Source: Progne subis subis | Lineage: Eukaryota; Chordata; Aves; Passeriformes; Hirundinidae | Assembly (NCBI GenBank): GCA_022316685.1 | Contig: JAKJHU010000306.1 | Coordinates: forward strand, 62,001 to 126,000 | DNA length: 64,000 nucleotides | Reading direction: 5' to 3' | Shown: positions 21,640 to 32,400 of the stretch, in pieces | Layout of the letters: every line of letters starts with the position of its first letter | Numbering within the stretch: position 1 is the stretch's first letter | Program-made: the position numbers and the translations under genes | The notes under the pieces: generated by a model | What the model saw: the letters and a program-made list of their open reading frames with translations, nothing else | The model's database searches: none | Told to the model about the DNA's origin: nothing

Positions 21640-22960
21640 TTGCAGGATGAGCCCTGGGCCTCCTCTTCAGAAGGTCCAGCAGCCCAAGTCCCTCAGCTTC
21701 TCCTCACAGTCCCAAAGCCCATCCTGTCAGTCCTGCAGGAGCCTGCAGACAATTCCTGAAGCGCTTGGAGGATGATCCTGCTCCCCAAGAGACATTCCCA
21801 TGGTGCTAACTCAGGAATTGAAATGGGGCATGGGACTAGAGAGGAATGGGCAACCAGGGATGGGCTGTTTGCAGGGGACAGAACAGGGAAGGGCAAAATT
21901 AAGAAATTTGTACCAGGAAGGGTAAAGAAAGCCAAGGTGAAGCAAAGCAAATGCTGAGGGCAGCTTGTGGCTGGCTGCCAGGCAGCCCTGGCTGTGAGAA
22001 ACAACATCTGCAGTGGCACAGGAAACTTGCTGCTCATGGCAACAAACTTTCTGGATGACTTCAGAGGCCACCACAAACCTGAGTGGTTTCCCTGCTGTCC
22101 CCCAGCCCTTCCTGGCCCCAGGGGCTGATGGCATTTGTGCTCCCTCAGGTTCATCTCCCCACACCAACACCATGGAGGTGCTCACGCCTGCTCTGGGCAG
22201 TGCAAACAGGGGCTCCTGAGCCAGTGCTGCCGTGTCTGTGCCTGCAAGGATGCGGCACCTGTGTGAGCTGGGGGAGAGGCCAGGGCTGCAGAGGGGGGAT
22301 GTTGTTGGCAGGTGCATGAGGACGCTCTGGGACGCTGCCCTGGGGTGTCCAGCGCAGTGGGGATGGATCAGCCCCTGCTCTGCTGCTCCTTCCCATCTCC
22401 CCCAGGGACCTTGCAGAGCCCCAGCCATGCTGTTTGCCCCCAGCCTGCCCACGGCCACCCTGGGGCTGCTCACGGGGCTTTTCTCTGCTGAGCATTGGCC
22501 TGGGCGTGTTCTGGAGAGAGCCTGGGCAAGGAGCCTGGAGCCCCCAGGCCCTGCCCTGAGGCGTCAGCGCTGCCCCAGCAGTGCCCATGGCCTGTCCCTG
22601 CTGCAGCCCCGGCACTGCCACCCCCAGCACTGTGCCCGGCCCTGAGAGCACTCAGGCCCTACAGCAACAGCAGGGCCAGGAGGGCAGCGGGGCAGGGGCA
22701 CGGGAGCAGCACTGGCAACACCAAGTGCTGCTGCTCCTGGGCACAGCTGCTGTGCCAGCACTGATCTGCCCCAGCTCTGCACACAGACATTGCTGCTGCA
22801 GCTGCAGAGAAGGGAACAAAAGGGGGATCTCTGCAGAAAACTTGGCTGGGAGATCCTTGAGTTCCTTTAAAGCCACCAGGAGTGCAGCCCCTCATTGGCA
22901 CAGTCTGTGGCCACAGGGAAGATGGAGAGAAACAAAATGAGAAATGTCCCAAGGAATGGC
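21640..22960. repeat. Receptor-downstream block, four copies in the window
   Basis: The block recurs at 32440-33900 (inverted), 42365-43395 (same orientation, truncated) and 55030-55980 (inverted). One frame, plus 22232-22645 here, is open over about 120-210 codons in all four copies. No known domain is visible, the region is GC-rich, and the opposite strand is also open, so I do not call a gene. Confidence 0.6.
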
Positions 22961-23078
22961 TTTTCTTTGTGGGAAAAATTTAAAAACTAAAACATAGGAA
23001 AAACAACCATAACTAAATCCAGAAGAAGCATTAAAGATGACTTTTATTGCAAGTGATTTGCAGAAATTGGCCATTGCT

Positions 23079-24011
23079 TTAATGTTTCCGATACCATCCA
23101 GTCACCAGTCTCCATGCTGCAGCCTTGAGCTCCTGGTTCCTCAGGCTGTAGATGAGGGGGTTCAGGGCTGGAGGCACCACAGAGTACAGAACTGACAGGG
23201 CCAGATCCAGGGATGGGGAGGAGATGGAGGGGGGCTTCAGGTGAGCAAACACTGCACTGCTGAGGAACAGAGAGACCACGGCCAGGTGAGGGAGGCAGGT
23301 GGAAAAGGCTTTGTGCCGTCCCTGCTCAGAGGGGATCCTCAGCACAGCCCTGAAGATCTGCACATAGGAGAAAACAATGAACACAAAAAAAACAAATGCT
23401 AAAGAGGAACTAATTGCAATGAGCCCAAGTTCCCTGAGATAGGATTTGGAGCAGGACAGTTTGATGATCTGGGGGATTTCACAGAAGAACTGGCCCAGGT
23501 CATTGCCATGGCACAGGGGCAGGGAAAATGTATTGGCCGTGTGCAGCAGTGAATAGAGAAGGACACTGGCCCAGGCAACTGCTGCCATGTGGACACAAGC
23601 TCTGCTGCTCAGGAGGGTCCCGTAGTGCAGGGGTTTGCAGATGGACACGTAGCGGTCGTAGCACATGATGGTCAGGAGGAAAAGCTCTTCTGTGATAAAG
23701 AAGGAAATGAAAAAGAGTTGAGCAGCACATCCTGTGTAGGAGATGGTCCTGGTGTCCCAAAGGGAATTGTGCATGGCTTTGGGGACGGTGGTGCAGATGT
23801 AGCCCAGGTCGGTGAGGGCCAGGTTGAGCAGGAAGAAGAACATGGGCGTGTGCAGGAGGTGGCCGCAGGCTACGGCGCTGATGATGAGGCCGTTGGCCAG
23901 GAGGGCAGCCAGGGAGATGCCCAGGAAGAGGCAGAAGTGCAGGAGCTGCAGCTGCCGCGTGTCTGCCAATGCCAGCAGGAGGAAGTGGCTGATGGAGCTG
24001 CTGTTGCACAT
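23079..24011 (-). CDS. Olfactory receptor, family 14-like, intact (OR1)
   Basis: This is a single-exon class II odorant receptor of 310 residues, a G-protein-coupled receptor expected in olfactory neuron membranes. It begins MCNSSSISHF, with an N-glycosylation site in the short outer N-terminus. Motifs in order are the TM1 Asn (LLANGLI), PMFFFLLNLALTDL in TM2, MCYDRYVSICKPLHY at the end of TM3, KAFSTCLPHLAV at TM6 and PPALNPLIYSLRN in TM7. The ATG at 24011 is chosen because it matches family starts and a splice acceptor (ccttccacag) lies just upstream. The frame opens 86 codons earlier but that part has no family similarity. It matches OR2 at about 268 of 310 residues. The family assignment is secure; the ligand is unknown. 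Confidence 0.95.
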   Translation of the reverse strand: MCNSSSISHFLLLALADTRQLQLLHFCLFLGISLAALLANGLIISAVACGHLLHTPMFFFLLNLALTDLGYICTTVPKAMHNSLWDTRTISYTGCAAQLFFISFFITEELFLLTIMCYDRYVSICKPLHYGTLLSSRACVHMAAVAWASVLLYSLLHTANTFSLPLCHGNDLGQFFCEIPQIIKLSCSKSYLRELGLIAISSSLAFVFFVFIVFSYVQIFRAVLRIPSEQGRHKAFSTCLPHLAVVSLFLSSAVFAHLKPPSISSPSLDLALSVLYSVVPPALNPLIYSLRNQELKAAAWRLVTGWYRKH

Positions 24012-24035
24012 TTCTTCACTCTGGCCATGGAGTCC

Positions 24036-27000
24036 TGTGGAAGGAGGACACAGTGACAAGTCAAGGCAAATCTTTGCTGAGCAATGCCCAAGCCCCTCCT
24101 CCCTGCCCTGTCCCTGCTGCTCTGTGCCACCCAATTTTCCTTTTCTCAGAGCCCTTCCTTCAGCCCCATGCCTGGAGCTCTGCTGGGATCTGCCCCCATT
24201 GCTGTGACAAGCAGGGGCTCTGCCCATGGAATTCGAGGGATCAGCTCTGCTCTGCAGCACTGGGGTCATGGGAACAGGGACAGGGGCCAGTCCTGAGGTT
24301 GGGCTTCATAAGCCCAAACTGCTCCTGAGGCAGAGGAGCTTGGCAGCATCTCCTGTGCCAGTGCTAAGGAATGGTGATGGCCAAAGGCAGTTGGAGAGGG
24401 TTTCCTGCTGTGCCCAGGGAGACCAGAGAGAACTGTGCAAGGCAAGAGCATTGGCTGTAACTCAGTGAAGGCTGAGGGGAGCTGCTCTGTCGCTCCATCT
24501 GTCCCCAGCTGCCCTTTCTGAGATCGAGGGCCGTACCTGTGTTCCCCTGGAAATCAGCCTGACACAGCTGAGAGCAGAGGGAGCCACAGCAGAGCAAAGT
24601 GGCTCAGCCTTTCTCACAGTCTCAGCCCCACTCCTGGCCAAGGACACTCCTGTCCGCCAGTGTCCCCTGGAGGCAGATCACAGCTTGGATGGCATCCCCA
24701 GGACACACCCAGGGTCCTGTCCATGGCTCTGCTGGAGGAGAATCAGCTCATTCCCAGACTCCAGCCTGCCCTGCCCAGAGCTCCCCAGGGCAGAGGAAGC
24801 TGGGACACCCCATTGCTGTGCTCAGCCTGCACAGGAGGAGCCCAAGGGCTGGGCCTGAGCCTGCAGCTGGAGCTGCCATTCCCAGAGAGCCCGTCAGCAA
24901 TGCCAGGAGCACCTGGGCAGGGCAAGGCAAGGAGAGAGAGACCTGGGCTCTGAGGAAAAGCCTTTCCCTGCCCAGCCCTGCACAGCCCCTGCCAGGCAGC
25001 AGCAGTGCAGGACAGTGGCCCTCATGCCCTGCTCAGCAGGAATGGGCACATGGCAGGAGAGACGCCCTTCATCTCTGGAGCTGCTCTGCCAGTCCAGGAG
25101 GGGACTGAGGGCCCCGAGCCCCCAGGCTGAGGGCTGTGCTGGCTGCGAGGGGACACAAGAGCTGTGCTGCTCAGGGCAGTGTGTGCCCTGCAGGGCAGGG
25201 CCGGCAGGTGCCACATCTCCCCTGCAGCAGGGCTTCCCTCAGCACTGCCTCCCTCCCTCCCTGCCCACGCCTCTGCTGCTGGAGCTGTCCCAGCCCGAGC
25301 TGTTCCTGTGGCCCCGGGCGCCTTCCCTGCCAGTGCTGCCGGAGCCCAGCCCAGCCCCTGGGCCAGCTCTGCCCTGCAGCTGCTCGGGGCTCCAGGGATT
25401 AAAGAACAGCTCCCCCAGGCCTGGGCACCATGGAAAGGGGATGCTGCATGGATCTGGAGGCTGGGGAGCTGGAGGCACTTGCTGAGGATCCCAGGAAAAC
25501 CCAGTGGGATGGTTTACGAGCCTCAGCCCCTGCTCTGCCCTGCACACCTGAGTTTCCATTGCCACCAAGCTGAGCCAGGGAAAAGCGGGAGCACAGATTC
25601 AGGAAAGCAGAGACTCAAGCAGGAAACCCCTGCCCTAAATGAGCTCATGAAAAGTCCCCTCTTTGGGGAATGACCTGGGCATGAGCTGGAGCTGTGAGCA
25701 GCCCTGGCCCACACAGCACCCTCTCCACAGCAGCAGGACCTGCCCTGGCAGGAGTCACTCCTTGCAACCCCAGCTCCTCTCCACCATCCATGGGGAGCTC
25801 CCAGGCAGGCTGAGAGCTGCCCCTGGCAAGTGGCAGATGCCCTGGCCTGGCCAAGAGCCCTCAGGGCTGCAGGAGCTGCTCTGCACGACAGCCCTGGGCA
25901 CCCCTGGCTGCAGCCCCAGCTTCAGCCCCTGCAGCCGTCCCTGGCAGCAGGAGCCATCCTGCCCTGTCCCTCTGATGGAGCCCAGTGCAGCCCCGCTCTG
26001 GAGCACATCCTCCCCCAAACCAGGAACAGCAGCAGAGCCATCCTTACAGTCATGTCAGTCCTGTCAGGGGTCAGCTTTAGGAGATCCCTGCAGCCAGGGA
26101 CTGACTGTGTCAAAAGCTGTGAAGATTTCTCCATGAATAATCTCAGAATTGTCCTCCCAGCTGCTTTAAGCCTCTGTCTGCTTCACTGCTCTCAGGTACC
26201 TGCAGGCAGTGCCCTCAGCCCAGCAGGGCTGGGAAAGGAGCTGCTCCTCAGAAGTGTCTTTTCAAGCTCTTCATGGTTGCCAGGAGCTTCCTCTGTGCCA
26301 GAAGCCCAGCCCAGCTCAGCAGCACAGACAGAGCACAAGGACTTTAATGACCCTCTTGGGACTTTGGTGCTGTTTACATCAGACTCAGTCCCTCAGAGTG
26401 TGCTCAAAAAACTTCTCAAGAACTCACAGTCAGATTCAAAGTCCAAAGTTTCTTTAACTTTTAATGGGTCCCACTGAGGGACACAACTCATAGGAAAGTG
26501 TCCCCAGGTTCTAGTTAAGCAGAACACTGCAAGCACTGTGGACTGGTGAGGACAAACAAGGAAAAGGTGTCTTTGGGTGCTGAGCAAACCTGGATGTGTT
26601 TCAGGAATGCAAAGGGCCAAGGCCTGAGCCCCAGCCCATGGCAAGGCAGATCCTGTCCCTCCCTCATTGCTCAGGGCTCTTCCTGGGGCACTGGGATGTG
26701 GGGATGTGCAATGCCAAGGACAGCACCATGGGGTGGCCCCTGCCAGGCTGCTGAGCAGGGACAAGGAGGCAATGAGGCCCCAGGGCTGCAAGGGTCACTT
26801 GTCCCCTCCTGGCCTCAGTGCCAGGAACAGCAGCCATGGCCAAAGTGCTGCCGGAGTTGGCTCTGTCAGGGCCTTTCAGCTGCTGCCCATCCCTGTGCCT
26901 TCTCCAGCCCAGGCTGTCCTGCGATGTCCATGCCCTGTGCCTCTGTCCCTGCAGGCTGTCGTCATCCCCCGGCTGCCCCACCTCGCTGGCCCCTTCCTTT

Positions 27001-27235
27001 GCTGACAGCTCTGCGTCCTGCCTGCCTCTGCCTGGGCACACAGAGCCTTGGGCTGCTCCAGACTCCTTCTGGGGGATGTGTTGTACCACAGCCCTGCCCT
27101 GGGAGAGAAATTTCTTTCTCCTGGTGTCCAGTCTGGACTTCTCCAGCTGCCCTCTGCAGAATTTTTTTCTTTCTCTCTCTCTTTTCTGCCATGTCAAAAT
27201 GATCCCCCATCTCTGAAATCACCCTTCAATCCCTG
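24036..27235. other. Left part of the inverted-repeat spacer, no gene seen
   Basis: GC-rich sequence upstream of OR1, not matching the region upstream of OR2. About 25750-26900 corresponds, inverted and diverged, to 50700-51700: for example, tttaatgggtcccactgaggg here against the reverse complement of ccctcagtgggacccattaaaa there. Frames of 100-218 codons overlap on both strands and show no recognisable product. Confidence 0.5.
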
Positions 27236-27239
27236 CCAG

Positions 27240-28230
27240 GGCTCTCGTCTGCTGTCCTCAGTCTCCACTCCACTGAGCACAGAGCTCCTTTGTCCCTACA
27301 CAGTGGTCAAGGGCTTGAGGCCAAGCGTGCTTCCACAAGAGGGACAGTTCCATAGGAAGGAAACTACAGAATCTCTGTGTTTTGAAGGCAGATGAGAGGC
27401 ACTCACCAGAGGTCATGTCAAGCCAGACCATTTGACCTTGCAGCTTTTTTTCTGAGAGCAACCCTTGGATATATGAGGAGTTTGGAGTTTGATTTCCATT
27501 TCAGCCATGGGTGCCTGTACCAGAGTGACAATTCCCCACAGGAAGGAAAGGGCCGAGCCTCAGTGTTTCAAAGACTGATTAGAGGCAGCCTCAAAGAGGC
27601 CAAGACCAGCTAGACCTTTTTTTCCTGGCTGCTTTTTTCTGGTAGCAATCCCTGGATAGACAGAATTTGGGAGGCCAAATCCCAGTTTCGTCTATGGGTG
27701 TCTGGACAAGACAGTTCTTTTCCATAGGAAGAACCCCTAGTGTTTCAAAGGCAGATGAGAGCTGGCCCTCAGGAAGCCAGGGGAACCTAGATATTCCCAG
27801 CAGCTTTTTTTCTGGAAGCTATACTTTGATATGTGTAATTTCGGAGGCAGAGTCCCAATTTATGTCATGGACACCTGGATTTGAACGATGTTTTTTTCCA
27901 TGGCAAGAAAACCATGGTCCCCCAGTGTTTTGAAGGCAGGTGAGAGGTGGCCCCCAAGAGGCCAAGACCATCCAGAGCTGTCTGTCCTGGCAGGTTCCAA
28001 AGCTGTCTGTCCTGGCAGGTTTCATCTGGGAACAATCCTTGGATATATTAAAATATAGAGATAGAATCCCAATTTTCGCCATGTCCCCCTGCAGGAGAAG
28101 GACAGTTCTTTCCCACAGGAAGGAAAGCACAGAACTCCAGGGTTTCAGGGGCAGATGAGAAGTGACCCTCAACATGCCAGGGTCAGCTGGACCAGTCAGG
28201 CAGCCCCCAGAAGGCCAAGCCAGCCAGACC
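27240..28230. repeat. ~190-bp tandem repeat at the centre of the inverted duplication
   Basis: About five units recur with ordered words: cagttcnnttccataggaaggaa, gtgttt(t/c)aaaggcagatgagag, gaggccaagaccag, cagctttttttctg, caatccttggatatat, and gccatgggtgcctg-like. Landmarks near 27351, 27538, 27724, 27900 and 28115 give spacings of 176-215 bp. The unit near 27965-28020 has a short internal duplication of ctgtctgtcctggcaggtt. Part of one unit also occurs at 39110-39176. Confidence 0.85.
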
Positions 28231-28254
28231 TGTTCCATGTTCCCCTGCATCCTT

Positions 28255-28700
28255 GGGTGCCTGCAGTGTCACAATTGCCCCTTGGTTCCATGAGACTGTG
28301 TGGTATCAACAAGGTTTGCTTGTTTCCATGATGCTGCAAAATAACTCAATGGCCCCTTGATTCAGGATGGTCTCCATGATTCCATATGGCCTTGCCTGGT
28401 CACAATGGCCCCTTGGTTCTATTGGGCTCTCCAGGATCACAATGGCCCCTTGGTTCCACAAGGCCTGGCTGTGTCACACTGGCCCCTTGCTTCCATGGGG
28501 ACCCTTGGTGTCACAATGACCCCTTGTTTCCATGAGACCTGGCAGTGTCACAGTGGTTGCCTTGGTTCTGTGGTGTCACAATGGCCCTTTGGTTCCGTGG
28601 GGACTCACAGTGTCAGAATGCTCTCACTGCTTCCATGAGGCCCTGCAGTGTCACAGCTGCTCCTTGGTTCCACAAGGCCCTGCAGAGACCCTTGATTCAC
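28255..28700. repeat. ~37-bp minisatellite in the spacer
   Basis: Units like cacaatggccccttggttccatgaggccctgcagtgt start at 28401, 28438, 28475, 28512 and 28548, i.e. 36-37 bp apart, with more degenerate units on both sides. Same family as 20577-21010. Confidence 0.85.
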
Positions 28701-28719
28701 ACAGCCTCTGTTGTGGTTT

Positions 28720-29826
28720 GGACTCATGGGTTGAGATGAGGACTGGGAGAAAAACACTCTAAAGGAAAAAGAGGTTCAAATTTAAAGGTATAAAGTAAAT
28801 TTATTAGTCAAAGGAAGATAATGAGAAGTAAAATGAGAATTTAAAACAACTTTTTTGCCCCCCAGCCCCTCCCTCTTTCCCACTGATAGCACAGGGAGAC
28901 AGAGAGTGGGGTTTTTTGTCAGTTCATTACCCATGATCTTTCTCTGCTTAGGAAGAGGAGATTTTCTTCTGTTGTGTCATGAGTCCCTCACACAGGCAAA
29001 ACAGTCTTCCCAATACTGTTGTGGCATGGGACACTTGTGAGTGGGCTGCAGTCTTTCAAGGATAGGCTGCTCTAGTTTGGAAGCAAAGGCCCTCTTTATC
29101 TCTGGGAGCGAGAGCCCTCTCTCTCTGTTCAAGTCTCTCACTGGATCACAGTTTCCTCTGGCATCTAACTCTCAGTTTTTGTTCTGAGATTCAGGTGGTT
29201 TTAGAGTCTTTTTGCCTTCTGCAAAGCTCTGAGCCAGATGGAAGAAAGAGACGGAATCTTCAGGTTCTGATTTTTCAAGGTTGCATGCTTTGTTTATTGT
29301 TTCTTATCTTACAATTTTCTCAGTGCCCAACAAAGGTCTGTGCAGCTGCCTGGGCATCTGGTGACTCCTCGACTCCTCCTGGACTGGGCTGTCTCTATCT
29401 TTTATACTAATTGCTACGTGTTCTTTATTTATCATTATTTGCCAATTCCTATCACTTATACTAAAAAGGTCATCCCTACTTTGACCCAGTCTCTTGAAAC
29501 TACTTTGTGCCACCTTCACTGCAGAAAATGGAGTGAGGGAAGAAGAAAGAAGAAGCAGGAGACAACGCCCCAAATCCTCCATCTTGCTCCCATTCACTTC
29601 CATACTAAAAACCCAAACCTAATGTTTTCTCACCCTGTAATAGGCTAAACTACTATCTTTGACACTCTTGTGGCTTGCAATCCTTCCCGCAGTGCAGGAA
29701 GCCTTTCCCATGGACTGAGATCAAAGCCAATGTCCCCTCTGGGCTCAGGGCCAGGGTCCCAGACCCTCTCTGTCCAGGTCCCTGACCCTCCAGGGCAGCC
29801 AAAGGAATGCCCTGGACTCCAACAGT
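28720..29826 (-). repeat. LTR-derived sequence, minus strand
   Basis: The right end reads TGTTGGAGTCCAGGGCATTCC on the minus strand from about 29825. AATAAA (minus strand, near 29295) is followed by a possible LTR end at about 29220 (GAGCTTTGCA). These fit a ~600-bp LTR. 28720-29215 looks like further repeat sequence of unclear type. No target duplication was found. In copy C the sequence right of 29826 has different DNA on its left. Confidence 0.45.
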
Positions 29827-31293
29827 TAACTACTATTATATATTTATAAATAAATAATCCTTAATTAACTCCATTTGACTACTATTACATACCTAGATAA
29901 TTATAAACCTTAATTAACAGTAGTATGTTTCCTACCCTTCCTCTTACATTTTAGAAAAATATGCTTCTAAATACATTCCTGAAATAGTCTATAGTCATAG
30001 TATCAGGAAAAGAACCTACGGGAAGAGCATTCTGGTTTTTAACTAGAGTGTGATCAGTCATAAAACAAGCAGGGCAAAGAAGCCCATGGTCCTATTCAAA
30101 TGGATTTACCCACAGCTGTGTTACTGGGGCAACTGAATCTCCTATTGGATGTTTCTGTAAAATATACAAATTAATCAACCTTAATAAACTCTTGCAATCT
30201 ATGGCTGGGTATGCCACTCCCTTGATATTGTCACTGTCATCGGGTGCTCTCAGGGAGGTTCTGGCATTTGCAGCAGCTGAGTCAGGCACTGCCCTTGGGA
30301 TTACTGCCAGGCAGCTGTGTCCATGGGAATGGGGTGTCCAAGCTTGCCTGTGACCTGTGGGGCTGTGGGAAAAGCAGCCCATGGGAAAGGGGAATGAGCT
30401 GAGCCTCTTCCCTGAGATCCCATCATGGGCACACCCAGGGATCTCCTTGCTGTGTCCTTCCAAACTCTGAGGTGCCCTCCTGGCTGCAAATCTGTGCCAT
30501 AGCCTCTGGGAGTTCCCTGAATGTCCCATGGGGAAGTGCAGAGATGCCAGAGCTGAGGAAATGCTGTTGGGTTTGCCAAGGGAGCCGTGAGTGTCCTTGG
30601 CAGAAGGGGGTGCTGAGCCCTTGGCCAGAGACCTTTGGAGAGGCAGAGACATTCAGGGATCCCTCTGCTCTGGGCAGGGTCTGGTTTATCCCAGGGTGAC
30701 ACGGGAGTGTGACTGTGCTCTGATTGCAGCCAAAGGTGCAAACCCAGGGCAGTTGGGAACAAGCCCATCCAGCCCCTCACCTTCCCTAAGCCACATGGAA
30801 TCCTTTGCCTCTCACATCTCTCAGTGGTAAAATCTCAGTGCAGCAGAAATGGTGGGGATTTCTGACACCAGAGAAACAGGAATGATGCGTGTGCAGGAAA
30901 ATAATGGCTGAAATTCCTTCCTGCTCTCCATGCCCTTTAGAAGTTGAAGTGCAGATGCTACCAAGCCTGCCTGCATTAGGAGTGATTCCACTGGCAAATC
31001 CTGAAGATCCAGCCTTGTCCCTCTGCCACATGGCCACAAACCCAGGACAGCAGGGCAGGGATGGCTCCAGAAGAGTCCCCACACACAGGCCTGGCTGCTC
31101 CTGGCACACTCAGAAAGCACAATTGGAGCTCAGGCAGGGTCCTGGGTGAAGGTTTTCCCAGATCAGGAACAAGGGTGGGTGAGTCACAGCAGGACAGTCT
31201 ACAGGGAATGGCCCAGGTTTGGCTCAAAGCAGCCTCTGCTGACTTGTCACTGTCCTTTATCCATGACCAGGTCCCCATGGGCAGGCACAGCAA
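29827..31293 (+). repeat. Region upstream of OR2, shared with copy C
   Basis: It starts gttaactactattat and aligns with 51849-53977, with insertions in C. Both run into the receptor start. The receptor's 5' untranslated exon or promoter should lie here, but I cannot place it. A minus-strand 186-codon frame is open in both copies without recognisable domains. Confidence 0.7.
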
Positions 31294-32226
31294 ATGTGCA
31301 ACAGCAGCTCCATCAGCCACTTCCTCCTGCTGGCATTGGCAGACACGCGGCAGCTGCAGCTCCTGCACTTCTGCCTCTTCCTGGGCATCTCCCTGGCTGC
31401 CCTCCTGGCCAACGGCCTCATCATCAGCGCCGCAGCCTGCGGCCACCTCCTGCACACGCCCATGTTCTTCTTCCTGCTCAACCTGGCCCTCACCGACCTG
31501 GGCTCCGTCCTCACCACTGTCCCCAAAGCCATGCACAGTTCCCTCTGGGACACCAGGAACATCTCGTACACAGGATGTGCTGCACAGCTCTTTTCCTATA
31601 TGTTCTTCATTTCAGCAGAGTTTTCCCTCCTGACCATCATGAGCTATGACCGCTACGTGTCCATCTGCAAACCCCTGCACTACGGGACCCTCCTGGGCAG
31701 CAGAGCTTGTGCCCACATGGCAGCAGCTGCCTGGGCCAGCGCCTTTCTCTATTCACGGCTGCACACAGCCAATACATTTTCCCTGCCCCTGTGCCATGGC
31801 AATGCCCTGGGACAGTTCTTCTGTGAAATCCCTCAGATCCTCAAGCTCTCCTGCTCACACTCCAACCTCAGGGAACTGGGGCTTCTTGCTGTTAGTGTCT
31901 GTTTGGTATTTGGTTGTTTTGTGTTCATTGTTTTCTCCTATGTGCAGATCTTCAGGGCTGTGCTGAGGATCCCCTCTGAGCAGGGACAGCACAAAGCCTT
32001 TTCCACCTGCCTCCCTCACCTGGCTGTGGTCTCCCTGTTCCTCAGCACTGGCTTTTTTGCCTACCTGAAGCCCCCCTCCATCTCCTCCCCATCCCTGGAT
32101 CTGACCCTGTCAGTCCTGTACTCAGTGGTGCCTCCAGCCCTGAACCCCCTCATCTACAGGCTCAGGAACCAGGAGCTCAAGGCTGCAGTGTGGAGACTGA
32201 TGACTGGATGGTTTCAGAAACATTAA
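31294..32226 (+). CDS. Olfactory receptor, family 14-like, intact (OR2)
   Basis: A 310-residue single-exon odorant receptor, mirror paralogue of OR1. The start MCNSSSISHF, PMFFFLLNLALTDL, MSYDRYVSICKPLHY, KAFSTCLPHLAV and PPALNPLIYRLRN motifs are all present, and the frame is uninterrupted to TAA at 32224-32226. I count about 42 differences from OR1. Only one falls in the first ~69 residues; the rest lie from the TM2/TM3 loop onward, especially TM3, TM4-5 and the TM6/7 loop, which are ligand-facing in this family. The ATG at 31294 matches the family start. A T-rich tract and the module blocks follow. The ligand is unknown. Confidence 0.95.
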   Translation: MCNSSSISHFLLLALADTRQLQLLHFCLFLGISLAALLANGLIISAAACGHLLHTPMFFFLLNLALTDLGSVLTTVPKAMHSSLWDTRNISYTGCAAQLFSYMFFISAEFSLLTIMSYDRYVSICKPLHYGTLLGSRACAHMAAAAWASAFLYSRLHTANTFSLPLCHGNALGQFFCEIPQILKLSCSHSNLRELGLLAVSVCLVFGCFVFIVFSYVQIFRAVLRIPSEQGQHKAFSTCLPHLAVVSLFLSTGFFAYLKPPSISSPSLDLTLSVLYSVVPPALNPLIYRLRNQELKAAVWRLMTGWFQKH

Positions 32227-32303
32227 ACTGCTGGCCAATTAATGCAAATCATTTGTAATAAAAGTAATCTTTGATACGTCCTGTTGGTTTCATTTTGGAG
32301 GTT

Positions 32304-32305
<2 letters not shown>

Positions 32306-32334
<29 letters not shown>

Positions 32335-32352
32335 CTTTTTTCTTTTTTCTTT

Positions 32353-32400
<48 letters not shown>
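32306..32400 (+). repeat. Poly(T) tract downstream of OR2
   Basis: Two long T runs separated by a few C residues lie about 80 bases after the OR2 stop. Copy C has only a short T run at the corresponding place (about 55005), so the expansion is specific to B. The length may be unreliable in the assembly. Confidence 0.9.

Larger units (their letters stand above)
16205..24035 (-). repeat. Olfactory-receptor module, copy A (inverted arm)
   Basis: Reading the minus strand from 24035 down, the order is: receptor, GC-rich block (22950-22010), block (22000-21640), CR1, 37-bp minisatellite, block (20600-19190), block (18600-16205). Copy B at 31280-39080 has the same order on the plus strand. Copy C (53978-58776) has the first part. 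A and B thus form an inverted repeat with arms near 7.8 kb and a spacer of about 7.2 kb. Arm A contains a 605-bp LTR absent from B. Confidence 0.85.

Noticed and set aside
24012..24269. 86-codon N-terminal extension of OR1
   Set aside because: Family members start at MCNSSS/MSNSSS, the extra part has no receptor similarity, and a splice acceptor lies between the upstream ATG and the family start.
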